64,000 bases of DNA from Rhizoctonia solani (Eukaryota > Basidiomycota > Agaricomycetes > Cantharellales > Ceratobasidiaceae): contig NC_057381.1 of the NCBI RefSeq assembly GCF_016906535.1, positions 868,001 through 932,000 on the forward strand. The letters run 5' to 3'. Below are positions 43,924 through 56,364 of this stretch, piece after piece. The translations under genes were made by a program, and so were the position numbers. Position 1 is the first letter of the stretch. Each line of letters opens with the position of its first letter. A model generated the notes under the pieces. That model did not search any database, was not told where the DNA came from, and saw only the letters and a list, made by a program, of their open reading frames with translations.

Positions 43924-45410
43924 TTAGCAGGTCCAGGGACCCTGCAACAACCATGAGCATATAGCAGGAGAGCATTCAAGTGATATAGAACATACAGGGG
44001 TGGGCTCTTTAGGAGGTTGGTAGGGCTGCTCGCCAAGGCATTCCGCAAGAGTAACGAACCTGTCTTACAATGAGTGCCGGCAGTTGAAACAAATCATAAA
44101 ATGTATACCTGTAGCCTTTGCCTTTGAGCACAGAGATAGCGTGGGGAAGGACATCGAATCTGTAAAATCGCAATATAAGTACATAAAATAATGGATACTC
44201 AAGTTTGAATAATCGTACGCAGTAGACGCTAAAATACACTTTAGTACAAGTACTTTTATTATTCGGAGAGAGGCTTACCGTAAGTCTCGTGGTTAAGTGT
44301 GAGGATCGACGAAGGGCGTTGATTGGCAATATCGGTATATTTCTGCTTAGATTGAGCAGGGCTGGAGCCTAAAGAGATCCTGAGTCTTTGGAGGGGGAGG
44401 GGTGAGTAGGTTAATTGTGCTTACCGGTCGAATCGCCGCTATCGAAGTCCCAGATGGCGCTAGAGCTACGTTGAGCCGAGCACGCACTCATATTACAGAG
44501 GACTTACACTTTCTGATGACGGACAGCAGAGGCTGCAAGGACGTTATCTGAAAGACCCGTAAGACGGCGTGTCTCTACAATGTTTCCATTTCTCACCGTT
44601 ATAGCTTCCAAATGGGGGTCTCATAAACGCAGGGGTGACACCAACAATCCTAGTCAATGCCTCTTCAACGCGCCACATCTCATCATGTACTTGATCCCAG
44701 GTGAGTGTAGCCAAGTCCTTGTGGCCCCAAGTGTGGGAGGCGAGCTAGGAGGAAGGGGGTCAAATTGAGCATGTCATGTGGCCCATGAAATCGAACTACC
44801 TGGTGTCCATTTTTGTGGAGATACTTGATGCGCTTGACGTTATCCGGATCATAGATACAACCATCTAAGGACCATTAGGAATATGATCCGACACTGTACA
44901 ACCCAACTTACAATTGTTTCCATTCACGAAGAACGTACTAGATTTACGCAAAAGTCAGCTGAATTCCGAAAAGGCAGTAGTTAGAATCAAGAGTATAATC
45001 CGAGCCGCTTACGCTTTTCCACCGGCCGCAAGGATCGCCTTTGAGATATCGTACGTATCTGCAAGTAAAAAATTACCATATGTAGATAAATAGGTGGATA
45101 TGGTATAAAGTTACGAACACCAGTATGGGCCCTGTTTAACTAAATGTGAGTATGACAGATAGTTCTAGCAGGCTAAAAAGGGACACACATCGTCAAAGGT
45201 GAGGGCTACGGTATTTGGAACAATGCACTTGCTAACGACCTGTATTTAAGAGTTTGGGCTATTGAGCAATTAATAAAAGAGGTAGAAATGTTTCAGACTT
45301 GCCTGAGCAAGTTGGCGAGGATACAAAGTTTCGTTTAAAGGAGCAGCCAAGGCACCTAAGAGCGATGAGGCAACAGAGCCAAGGAGAGCGAGCTTAGCAA
45401 GTAACTGCAT
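43924..45410 (-). CDS. Chitin deacetylase 3 (CE4, NodB domain), divergent copy
   Basis: Third paralogue in the same orientation. Start is at 45410 (MQLLAKLALLGSVASSLL), signal peptide, then an extra intron splitting the mature N-terminus before VVSKCIVPNTVALTFDD. NodB motifs seen: LASHTWGHKDLATLTWDQV, RPPFGSYN-type, AIWDFDSGDSTG and LTLNHETYG. It ends GPWTC-stop. It is more diverged from copies 1 and 2 than they are from each other. No frame break was found. Confidence 0.85.
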
Positions 45411-46357
45411 AATGAGTGCCGATATATAAAGAGCGACTATGACACGAGATCAAAAACACAAAACAAAGACTCAAAAGAGAGGACGAGAGCGAGCTCAAGG
45501 AGTTTTTTTAGGCCCACATGCTGCCTTTTATGTACGAAAATCCATAAGGTCCCACATCAGGTCCCAGGAACAGTGCTTGGCGCGTTTGAAGACTGGTCAT
45601 CCTCTCCGATCGGCCTACGGGCATTAGTTAAAACGGTCCTAACAATTCAACTTCGGGGAGCAGAGCATTGATCCTTTTCGCAGGGTCAACATTTTGTGCT
45701 GTGTATTTTTTCCGCAAAACAGTTTGTCGCACCATGGATTCATGGATGTACTAGACCCGAACCCACAGGCACGTGATAATATCATGGATCGTCGGAGGTA
45801 TGCGCGCCATCATCCTTGGCACACAGGGTTCTGCTGCATATAGCATAGCAATTCGATGGTAAACCACGAAGGGTGAATTCTGGATTGCATACGAAACCCC
45901 GGCAGTATGCATGCAATGGGTTCAGATTTCGGGCAGAGTCAACCTCTGCCGTTAACCCAAGACGTCAGTTCGGATCTATAGAGCTGAAGGGAGCCCTCAA
46001 CAGCACTCAACAGTGTAAATTATGTATTGATCAATAACTTCACAAATCGGTCGTGATGACTTCTCGAGATCCAAATTAGGGCGGAATTGTTTTTTGGCCG
46101 GAGTGGACACCCAGCAACTTATCCCAGTTCCGCCCAGGACTCAAGGTTGTGTACAGGCGATCACTCCTTGGTTCAACACGACCACTGCATATTTCCAATT
46201 GGTTTGACATGGTTGCGGATCTCACCGAAGTAGTCGCGGCTGAGAAAAAATCCGAAAGCCCTTGCCAAGGGGAGGGGGGATGAATTATTAAAACCACGGT
46301 GATCTACCCACAACTCAGACTAGCACCCAGCCATGCCATCCTTCATCCGAACGATAC
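45411..46357. other. Intergenic, nothing recognised
   Basis: About 0.95 kb between chitin deacetylase 3 (its promoter side) and the 3' end of Sec3. Only short frames. Confidence 0.4.
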
Positions 46358-49300
46358 TCAGCCGGCCCGATGCTTCCTGAACGCTGCCCTCACATCTCCT
46401 GTGGTGTACTCGAGTGAGACCCCGCTGTCAGGATAGCATTGGCCAATTAGCTTGATCCACCTGTCGGTAAGCCGCAACAATTGTTCTTCACAAGCATTCC
46501 ATACGCCCACAAGCACAGGTGCAGTAGCTCCATTGTGCCCTGCAGGTATCGTGGACCCTTCCTCAGCATCGAAGTGCTTTTCAACACGCTTATACAAGCC
46601 ATCAACGTTCTTGCGCATATCTTTTGAATCGTATTCTTTAACCACTTTCTTGAGCGCCGACCGGCTGAAATTGCTGTTGTTCGAAATTTCAGAGGGGGCG
46701 GTCGTTTGCAAGAGTCGTTCCACTCCGTCAAAATAATCCTGTAGTAAGCAAGATACGTCTGAATAAACACACCTACCCAGCATTTTCAAACTCACGATGA
46801 TCTTGGCCATGGGCCTTCGGAGTACGAACGTCACATAAGCCGATAACTCTCGGTGGTAGGTTTCTTCAGCACGCGTTACAAACGCTCGCACAGCCCCCAG
46901 TTCAAGTTGTGTCATGTCGGCGACAAAATGGTGCATATTTTCTGTCTTGCATGTGAGCAGACGTAGGGCTAGATGAGGCATAAAATATATACCGATCATG
47001 ATGACATGATAATTCAATACACCCTTGTCATCCGGATCTTTTGCCTCTGTACCATCCATCTTAGCCATTTGTTGAAGTGCCTCAAACATGGCTTGGACGA
47101 TACGTTCGTACGCCGCGTCAACAATTTTTCGTATCTCATAGCCTTGAGCGCCAACCAATTGAGCTTCGATACGTCCAACAAATGTCTGCGAGGGATATTA
47201 GGTTGGGCTACTTCAGTGAAAAAGACTTACGGGGAAGTATCGTATGAAATGTGCAACGCCGTTGCGTTTCTTAGTGGTCAATTTCGTCTGTTCAATAGCC
47301 TGTAGATGTTCCTCCTATAAAGTTCATAGCCAAGCCGCTGCCCATCAGTTCGTGATGCATATTGAGCTGGGACATTGACATACAACTTGGCGTTGGTATA
47401 ACCCGTTCAGTCTCTGTAGAGGTTTTCCCAGCAGACGATCCACAAAGGCGTCGTTTCTTTCTTGTGCCTCAGCAACATATCGCTGGAGCACGGCAATGAT
47501 CCCTACTAGCTGTCTGAAATTTTGTGGTGATCAGGAGGTGATCGTAGTTCGGTCAATTCAAACTTACAGGGAGTCTCGTTTCGAGACACCTTCAACCCAT
47601 GACTTTATCTCCTGGGGGAGAAATCCAAATATCAGATCCATTGCACCACGAACGAGTTTAAGCGTTGTATCGCTGAGGCCGAGTCCGCGTGAGGCCTGGC
47701 GCTTGAAGTAATTATCGAGATTCATATAGTCAGCGTAGCTCAGGGTTGAATCTGTCGTATGGAGGAATCGGGAGATGAATGCGTCTTCAGCGTGAATTTG
47801 AACAATCACTTGGCTTAGAGCGTGATCGAATGCCTGAAATAGGTTATTATGCACCATGGAGCCTCTATAATTTAAAAAAGACTTGCTTCATAACCGGGAG
47901 TATCTCCTTCAACCGGTTTCTGCGCGCTCTTTTTGTCCATGGGTGACCTAGATACAGCTGTCCCAGCACGTCGGACAGTCCCTCCAGCGCGTGAAACCGC
48001 GCTTTGTTGGGGCGGGGGCGCAAAACCTAAATAGGCGTATAAGTTCGAGTAGAGCAAGATTGAACAGAACGTACTATTATCTCCATCTTCTTCAGGCGCG
48101 CGTTGAACGATTTCGATGTGCTTCATGAAGAGTGCTCGAATTTCTTTGCCGTGGAGATCGCTAGCCGCTGAGAAGTAAGTCTTGAAACACTGTCAGTCTC
48201 GGTGGGGAGCACGGAATCGGGTCACGACATACCGCGCACACTTTGGAATACCTGCTCTCATCCATCTCTCTCAGGTACAATATCAAACCACTATATTTGC
48301 CAAGGTATTTCTCCATAGGTGTGTGTGGGTGGAGTGTTGGTTGAGTGCGGGTTTGTTTCGCCTTTTCAGCATAATCCAGCAGTTGCTCTGACTGGGCATA
48401 AGGTGTGTATACCTCAAACACATGGGAAAGAATAAATTTACTCACCTGATAACCAAACATAACACCCAGAAATTCGACTATCCGAACACAAAATTGCTGA
48501 TTGTAAGTCTTGTACTCTGCCAAGCGTTCAATAGTGGCGGACATATCTATTCACTTGCGTTAGCGCAACCCGGCAACGCATATGATCAGACTACGGGCTC
48601 TCACCCCTATCGCGACCGGCAAGCAATGCACGATATAGTTGGGCTGCAGCGTCTTCAAGTCTTTGAATACCGCGCTGGTTCTCCAACGACTCTTGAGTGA
48701 GAACAAGAAGCGCATCTCGGTCGACATGAACGGTTTGCTACACCATCTTGTTTCAGAATCAGGGATAGCCAGAAGCATGGGACGTACCAGCAATTTTTCA
48801 ATCTCATTAAGAAGTACTTTCTGATTCTGAGTTTGTACCTGCAATCCACGATTCTGAGACTGAATGTAACTGATGTCGTCGCCAACAGCCTATCATTCAG
48901 AGAGGGTTTGTGAGTCTGCAAGCCAGGTCGCGTATTAGAGCACATGCATTTAGATGAACTTTATAGCTTGATATCATGCTGTCCATATCGTTTAATTCGT
49001 TGAGTGCATCGTCAATAAATTTGAGAACCAAGGCCAATCGATCATCCGATTCAACAAATGAGTGGATGTTCGCCTGCTTCAATCTCAGGTACAGTGCATC
49101 CCTGTGTCGAAATAGACTTGCCTTTTCAAGTGCCAGGAGCTCATCTTTCAGCCGGGCCTCAATTTGGTCTGCTGTACCTCCCGAAGCACCACCACTCTTC
49201 AAGCGCCACTCAAAGCCGTCTAACATATCCTCTACATTCGACAATGCAGATTCGCCGACATCTCCATCTGCACCCTGCTGCAGCAGCCGTTCAAGGACTG

Positions 49301-50680
49301 CTTGATTCGTTGGGTCGAAATAGGATATACGGGCATTCGGGTCACGCCGTGGTGGCTGCGCTACAGTTGGCGAAGGAACCACATCTGGAGAAGGGGGCCG
49401 GACAGTTGCTTTCGATGCGATTCGAGATAGAGGTGTGTTCTGGTATTGAGCTGGAGATCCCCTGATAGGCGTTCTAATGCGGGGAGAGGGTACCCCATCC
49501 TGGAGGGTCGGGGGAATCACAATCGATGGTTGTGGTGGGCGAGAATCGGCTTGTGACACGCGTTCTCTCTCAGCCTGGGATACCCGCTCCCGTTCACTAT
49601 TGGCCTGCGATGAGCGCTCCGAGTTACGGGTCGGCACGCTCCTACTAGACTGTCTGGGAGTGGTAGGTGGTGATGGCTGGGGTTGGCGTCGTGGACGAGG
49701 AATAGCCGGTGGGTGGCTATCTTGCATATTGGCGGAGGGCGTTGTAGGCCTTGAACGGGGTCCCGATGCGTCGGAAGCATACGATTGGGGAGCCGGTCGC
49801 TGTTTCGGAACGCGTGGGGTGGGAGGTTGTGGTTCAGGCTCCGGGTCGCGCTCTTTCTCGCGACGAAAGGAGCCTGCAATAGAGCCCGCACGAGAACGGG
49901 TGTCGACAGAGGTCCCCAACGAGCTAATTGATGGAGGGCGAAGCACACCACGCCTTGGAATCGAGCCAACTGTATTAAATGATTGAGCGCTCTCAGAAGC
50001 CGCCAATGATGGCGGCGTGGGAGACGGTACGCGAGTCTCGCGAGGTACTTGCTCCTGGCCTAATTAACCATTAGTCTGCGCGTTTCTACCTTGGCACGGA
50101 GTGGTTACCTAGGCGAGACCGACCAATGTCTAGCCCAACAACATATAGATCTTTATTACCAGTTACCCGATAAAATAATTGTACGAGAGATTCAACAAAA
50201 GCTTTCTGTTCTCGCTCATTTTCGGTTTGCCAGCGATAGGTTCTGGGCATAGTAATAGCTACTCCGCGTGGCTAGCAGTGCTATATGTATTTAAGACTGC
50301 TTGTATGACTCAAAGCGACATTGACTCACACCTAATACCTCAACTCCCTTCAACTCTTCGAGCTTCCATGTCTTCCCAACCGAGAAAGTACCGTTAGTGT
50401 TCCTCTTTGCCTTGTGGATAAAGCCTTTTCCGTTAATAGAGACTAGAGCCAGAAGTGAGGTCAATTCCAGACCAAACGCCGTCACTGGTTAGTACTCGCT
50501 AGTGAGCAGTATATATCGAGGCTTTAGTGCTCCTTCTTCTGCAGGGGCCTGCCCGTTGGTTGGCAGGTTTTCCTCCCATATCTTGATATGTGAGACGTAG
50601 TCCTCTGGGGGCGAACTGTGCGTCAAGGATCGGTTATTCAAAGATGAGATGATTTCGTCTTTGACTGTTGTATCGCTCAT
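46358..50680 (-). CDS. SEC3: Exocyst complex component Sec3
   Basis: Subunit of the exocyst, which tethers secretory vesicles at sites of polarised growth. Start is at 50680 (MSDTTVKDEIISS). The N-terminal PH-like Sec3 domain, which in the family binds PI(4,5)P2 and Rho GTPases, is seen as GTFSVGKTWKLEELKGVEVL, TYRWQTENEREQKAFVESLV and GNKDLYVVGLDI. A long Pro/Ser/Arg-rich disordered linker follows (about 49350-50040). The coiled-coil core has WRLKSGGASGG, DISYIQSQNRGLQVQTQNQK and LLNEIEKLL. The Sec3_C region follows: MEKYLGKYSGLILYLREMD, QVIVQIHAEDAFISRFL, GVSLEYTTGDVRAAF. Stop is at 46360-46358. Many small introns; one near the start appears to be GC-AG. It is divergently transcribed from ORC5. 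Confidence 0.92.
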
Positions 50681-50896
50681 ATTCTAATATACTTGCTGCA
50701 AATAGGCATCCAGGACAAGATCAAAATATAACCGGAGGCTGGTAAATGAGGTCCCTGATTGAGGTCGTGAACGAGTTCTGGATCCTGGGATTTGGAAATG
50801 GAAGCTGCACAGCCACTGCCCAAAGGGCTTCAAACACGACAACGATTGAAAGTTCAGACCTGCATCTTACAGTCATTACCAGTAATTTACCTTACG
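50681..50896. promoter_or_regulatory. Short divergent promoter, Sec3 / ORC5
   Basis: 216 bp between two divergent housekeeping-type genes, so both promoters must share it. If the upstream in-frame ATG at 50792 is used for ORC5, the gap falls to 111 bp. No factor site is assigned. Confidence 0.6.
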
Positions 50897-52882
50897 ATGG
50901 GAATCAATGATCTATCTCTGGACGATATTAACCAGTACTACCCTGGCCGCTCTAACATTCTGTCGCACCTGTCTATCCTCATGGCAGTTGCTCCACCACC
51001 CTTCATGCACATATTCGACCCCCATACGCCTCGCACAACTTGTCGACTTATAGCTTCACTTCTTGACATTCTTGGCTCTTCGGACGACCCGGAGCTTAAA
51101 CCCTCAGATACGCCTGTGTTGATGCACGTGAGATTGTGTCTGCACGACAATTTTACGATCGTGCAATCAATGCCTTTGCTGGCCACCGCCCAACTCGTAC
51201 AAATAGCTACGAGAACTGGGCTAGTGGCACCTGGAGCGATAGCTTAGACTCGTTTTTGGCCGGCCTACGAGAAATTGGCAAATTATTTGCTGCTGAAAAA
51301 AAGAAATCTGACAGCGATATTATGGACACCACTGAAACGAGTGACCAAAATGAGTTGGACCAGGCTATTAGTTGTAACTTGGTGCTTGTCGTAGAGAATG
51401 CAAACTACCTGTCTGGCCCTTTGAAAGAATTACTAGTGCCATTGACACGACTTTCAGAAATGGTTAGTCACTTGAAACTGAATCCGTGTATTATTCTTAA
51501 ACTCTGGTACCCCCCAAGGTTACCAACTCTACCACTATTCTTATATCTGATGTGCGTTGGGACGATATTAGGGAAACATCCAGAGCATGCCCCGACCCTT
51601 ACCTTATCAAAGTCCCCGCACTATCCCGCGAAGACGCTATTTTGTATCTTTCCTCCCATTTCCCTCCTCCACTTGTGATTAAGCAAGGGGCCATCAAAGC
51701 GCCGGGTCTCCCCTCTCTTACAGCGGCACATGATGATTTAGTGCCACTTCGACAACATTTTCTGTCGGCCGCCTACGACATATGCTCACCCCATTCGCGT
51801 GATCCAGCTGAGATCGCATACGTCGTACAAGCAACCTGGCCTGCATTTGTCACCCCTATTCTAGCCGATTGGAATACGATAAGAATAAGCCAAATTCCGG
51901 AAAACGATATGGATGTCGACATCGATGATAGTGGAACCGGAGACGTACAAGGGCCTGAAGAGCTACTTTCGGAGTGGAGACGAACAGCCTCGACCTCTGA
52001 ATATCCATTACCTACTGAAGGAACACGCTTACGATTGATTCGACACTTTTCACCTAGCATTCTGGCAGCATTTCATGAACTCCTTCCTCGCAGAACTTCA
52101 GCCCGCGCCTGGGCCAAGTCACATATACCTCCGACAAGCTTCCGTGCCTCTCAATGGACATCTTACCCTCAAATGAATGTCGACGTTGAACGTACGGAGG
52201 CTCCTAATTCGGACGTAACAGCCTGTGAGTTTAATGGGCTGAAAATTTAATGTATTATATTGAAGTTTAGGCAGATGGAAGTTCGCATACAAGGATGCTT
52301 ATTTTAGCTTGTTACCTTGCAAGTTACAACCCTTCAAAATCCGATATGCGAATATTTGGTCGTGATTCAAGTGGGATTCCCAAGCGGAAAAACCGTGGTT
52401 ACGCCAAGGGTAAAGGAAAGGGTGCAACAGCCAAGGTGTGTACTTGAACCGACCCTGCGCAAGATGTGCGTGGATGACCATTTGTAACTTTAGATACCTC
52501 AAAAACTCCTGGGCCCTTCGGCATTTGGGCTAGAACGAATGCTAGCCATATTAGAAGCCCTTACCTTGGAATACATCGATTTTCCTGGATTGGATGAAGC
52601 ATACGAGCGCGAAGACACTGCTAATCTCGAAACTAGCAGGGCCCGTATACTCTCAGAGGTACCTCGCATTATTAACGACCGTCCCAAATTGTGCGAGCTG
52701 ACTTTTACTTCTAGTTGGCTCAGCTGGTTCAAGAGGGGCAAATTGCACGCACAGGAGCCACAGACTCGATCGCATGCAATAGCACCTTCAAGTGCAATAT
52801 CGGATTTGAGGAAATCGAGCAAATAGCCGACTCCCTACGAGTTCCGATCAACGAATTACTGTGGGATCCAGAGAATCAGTAA
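50897..52882 (+). CDS. ORC5: Origin recognition complex subunit 5 (ORC5-like)
   Basis: Predicted ORC subunit acting in replication licensing. Start is set at 50897 because MGINDLSLDDINQYYPGRSN puts YPGR near the N-terminus, as in ORC5; 50792 is an in-frame alternative. Visible: PPPFMHIFDPHTPRTTC at the P-loop position (no GKT), YACVDAREIVSARQFYDRAI, LVVENANYL (Walker B-like), TILISDVRWDDI (sensor 1-like), LIRHFSPSILAAFHELLPR, RMLILACYLASYNP, and a C-terminal winged-helix end FEEIEQIADSLRVP..LLWDPENQ. Introns are near 51464-51520, 52224-52270, 52437-52493 and 52660-52714. Between about 51061 and 51112 the reading frame changes without a credible intron, so one base may be missing there. The ORC5 call rests on overall architecture. 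Confidence 0.75.
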
Positions 52883-54169
52883 TTGCTCATTCTTTTCTAT
52901 TGGCGTTCCGACTCTGCAAGTACCTCTATTTGTAAACACACTGAGCGTTTTCCTACATGTATACAACTCCTTCATCCCAGCCAGTATTACAGCCAACACT
53001 GCAGTAATTACGTATTCTATATCCCAGTCATATATCTCATTGGCATACCAAACTGCTATAAACCATATGACCTGAACCGATCTCTGACAGACCAGTTGAG
53101 CGACGTAGCATTATGTGTTCCAGGGGGGTTGATTGTTGTTGTGGTTTAACTTTTGAGCAGGGTACCGACTGGTGGTTCCTATGTGCCCGGGTAATCGACC
53201 ATGCGTATCAGATGAAAATGATTCAGCGATGCGCACAGTGATATCCCGGATATCCCGGTCCCGAATTGCCCGTTGGGAATATATCTGATGTATTTTTAAT
53301 TGAGTTTGATGTACCTGTGGTCAATATCGGGCCGTTCAAGGGTAATTTAACAGAGTTTCAATCGTATCCTACAACGGTGAATGGGATCGCGTCCGGATCA
53401 GATGCATATAGCCGGCCAGGTCAATATCGAGCTCGACTTGCGATCAAGCGGAACACACTTGAGTACAAAGTTTCATACGACAGGCAGGCTCGCTGATATA
53501 ACAGGGCGTTCTGCGGTTGAATAAATAGATATAGATCAACAGTATGTATACTATGGATAAACAATTTTATCGGACACACGTATGACTTTATACTTTTGAA
53601 AATTGTGTCGGGCCCAGGCTGATGTGCCCGATATCCGTTGTAATGCGCTTGCCGTTTGATGGTATGACCAATTTATTTGCATAAACTTCTCCATGACGAC
53701 ATAATTTGACGTTGCGCGAGACGCACTGATAGCTCGGCGTCCGCTAGGCGCAACCAAATCACTCTAACCTGCAGTAATATGCACGGACCATTGGGGGCTT
53801 AGGGATGGATTCTAGAAAGCTTCTAACAATGATGGAATGTTCGGATAGATTTGGATCAATACTTGACCAACGATTCCACAAAAAGTCAATTGAATATATT
53901 AGATATCTAAACCACCATCATCTCCACCAGGCCGAGGCTGTCCGAAGTGCAACCTCGCAAAGGAAACCCTGTCTAACTCTTCCCTCGCTTCCTTCGCGTG
54001 GTTGAACATATACGGAAGCCGGTCCGTCCTTCTGAATCCGAACTGAGAAATCAACCCTCTTGTGGCGCATGGCCGACGCATGGGATGGTCCTGGAAGCTG
54101 TATCTCTTCGGTATATAAAAGAGTCGTCGCCCCGACCCATGGACACATCCACTTACCATTCGTCCCACC
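52883..54169. other. Intergenic, nothing firm
   Basis: About 1.3 kb between ORC5 and the GH88 gene. A stretch at about 53186-53640 has scattered CCCGG/GATATC-type motifs (GATATCCCGGATATCCCGG; later GTGCCCGATATCC), which could be remnants of a small non-autonomous element; no ends were found. A plus-strand frame at 53266-53496 is not recognised. The last 100 bp include TATATAAAAG at 54112-54121, a good TATA box for the GH88 gene. Confidence 0.4.
54112..54121 (+). promoter_or_regulatory. TATA box upstream of GH88 gene
   Basis: TATATAAAAG, 49 bp before the start codon at 54170. It is consistent with a short 5' leader. Confidence 0.5.
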
Positions 54170-55902
54170 ATGCGGTCTCTTTCCCTCCTGTCTGGCGCTT
54201 TACTTCTCCACCAGTCGCTTGCTTTAGCACCTGAATACTCTGATAGCATTTTCTCGCCCTATATAGCCGAAAAGTACGACCGAGTTGGTGCAGCCTACAA
54301 GACAGCATCATACCCGCACATCACCGCGGCAAATGGTTCATGGATTTGGACGCATGCAGATTGGTGGACTAGTGGATTCTTGCCAGGTTCTTTCTACCTC
54401 TTGGAGGAACGCAAGCGCCTATGTCCCAAGGACAAGGCCCTCAACTCGGTCGACTGGCTTACGTATGGAAGACGTTGGAGGTTTGTTGTTTCTGTGTGGT
54501 TGTTATTGTTCTGCATAACTGGATCCAGTGATGGTTTAATATCGCTTCAAGCGGGCAATGGTCAAGGTCATGACCAGGGATTTTTGGCCCTTCCGTACTT
54601 GGATGAGCTCAAAATGTGAGTTCAAATCCCTTATTGCGGCGTGATACATGTACTGAATGTGATGGTATGTAGCAATCCGACCAACGCCAGCGCTATCACT
54701 GGTGTAAAAAACTTTGCAACTCTCTTGGCCAACCGATATAGTAGCATAGTTGGTTGCACGCGAAGCTGGAACAGTGCTGCACCCGAGTTCCAAGTGATTA
54801 TGGACAACATGATGAATTTGGAGGTATTAATAAAATCTTTCGTTTAATATACCTTGGATCTCATTCAGCCATCCAGTTGCTATTCACTGCGGCGAATTTG
54901 ACCGGAAACCGAACACTGATTGACATGGCTATCAGTCACGCCAACAAGACCATTGACAACCACATTCGTCCTGATGGTAGGCAAACATACCTTTGACACT
55001 ACCCCGCATCATCTCATACGTTGTATAAACAGGCTCTTCCTACCACGTCGTGGCATACAATGAGAATACGGGCGCAGTAATCAGACGCTATACTGCACAG
55101 GGCTACGCTGACAACAGCACCTGGACGAGGTATGAGCGCGTCGAATGCGCATGGTTATTCGACTGACAAAGTATGTACAGGCCAAGCTTGGGGTATATAT
55201 GGGTTCGCCAAGAGTAAGCAACTTCTTTCCAGCTAATACTCGTGATATCTAATAAAACCTATTAGTCTTCAACCTTACGTCTCAGCCTCAGTATTTGGAC
55301 ACCGCCCGACGAATGGCAAAAGTCTTCATAACTCGCCTCCCTTCAAATGGCATTCCGCCTTAGTCAGTCCCAATTCAGAAAAGATAGCCACAATTGAAGC
55401 TCACGTTGTACATGCAGCGATTATGACGCACCCGATCCAACCGACCGGCTGACACCTCTGCTGCCACGATCGCTGCTGAAGGGCTATTCATTTTATCCGA
55501 GGCTGAAGCCTACGTGAGTGAGATTAGTGTAAACTAATTCCTAGCAAAACCACTTACTTATTTTGCCCAGAGCAAACGCAACAGGCGCAGTTACTATAAG
55601 GAACAAGGAGTGAAGGTGAGATCCTAAGGATGGGTGTCAACCACACTCCCTGCATGACGGCTGACCTATTTGTCCTCATAGCTTTTGACCAACAACTTTA
55701 AATTCGCATTCAAGCCAACTTGGGATAGCATCCTGAGCAATGGTACCTCGAACGTTCCTCAGAACAACAAAAATACCGGCTTGGTCTATGGGACTATTAC
55801 GCTATCAGGTGTGCATGATAACTAAATAATCTTTCACGCTCGCCTGACACTTTTTTACAGGCCGGAAACACTATGTTAAAGCTCGGTCTAGCTTCTTGCT
55901 GA
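54170..55902 (+). CDS. GH88-type unsaturated glucuronyl hydrolase, frame disrupted
   Basis: Predicted secreted glycosidase that removes unsaturated uronic acid residues from oligosaccharides released by polysaccharide lyases. The signal peptide is MRSLSLLSGALLLHQSLALA. The (alpha/alpha)6-barrel motifs are WTSGFLPGSFYLLEE, GHDQGFLALPYL, VIMDNMMNLELLF (catalytic Asp region), TIDNHIRPDGSSYHVV, TGAVIRRYTAQGYADNSTW, GQAWGIYGFAK and AGNTMLKLG near the stop. Introns fit, but the frame must shift by one base at three places. These are the splice junction 55128/55181 before GQAW, near 55440 (GACCGGCTGAC) and near 55784-55805 (expected YGDYY). Each fits loss of one base, mostly in a short run. It is either a recent pseudogene or consensus error. 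All domain blocks are otherwise present. Confidence 0.75.
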
Positions 55903-56364
55903 CCTCGATGGTGATGATTGATCTTACTTGTAAATAGTATGTTGCGGTTCTACACAGTTCCGCACAGCGAATTTTTGGGTCAAAATAGTTGTATATCCCT
56001 TGGATTCAACTATCTTTGATCGCAGGCGCAGTGATCACCTTGAACATCGCGCAAGACAAGCCAATCAATTCTGGAAAGCAAGCGGTTCCACGAAGTCTGT
56101 GAATCCGATATCAGCAAAGCAAATAAACCTTTCTAGCTCATTCGTATAACTTTCCACTGCGAGCCAGATTGTCTATTTCAAGCCTAAAACACAACTTGCA
56201 GCTTCTCACTGTATGTACTTATACAGGCTGTTATAACCACAATATGAATTAAACTATAACATCTACTAGATGATAAATGTGTAAGCTACAACGTGTTAGA
56301 ATATGTAGGTGAGGTATACAACAAAATGCTCTTAGTAGTCGGGATAAGTTAAGCATATCACTTG
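55903..56364. other. Intergenic between convergent genes
   Basis: About 460 bp between the 3' ends of the GH88 gene and the lipase gene; nothing recognised. Confidence 0.4.

Noticed and set aside
53266..53496. 76-codon plus-strand frame with evenly spaced charged residues
   Set aside because: No recognised domain, no splice partners, and it lies in a region of repeated CCCGG/GATATC motifs.
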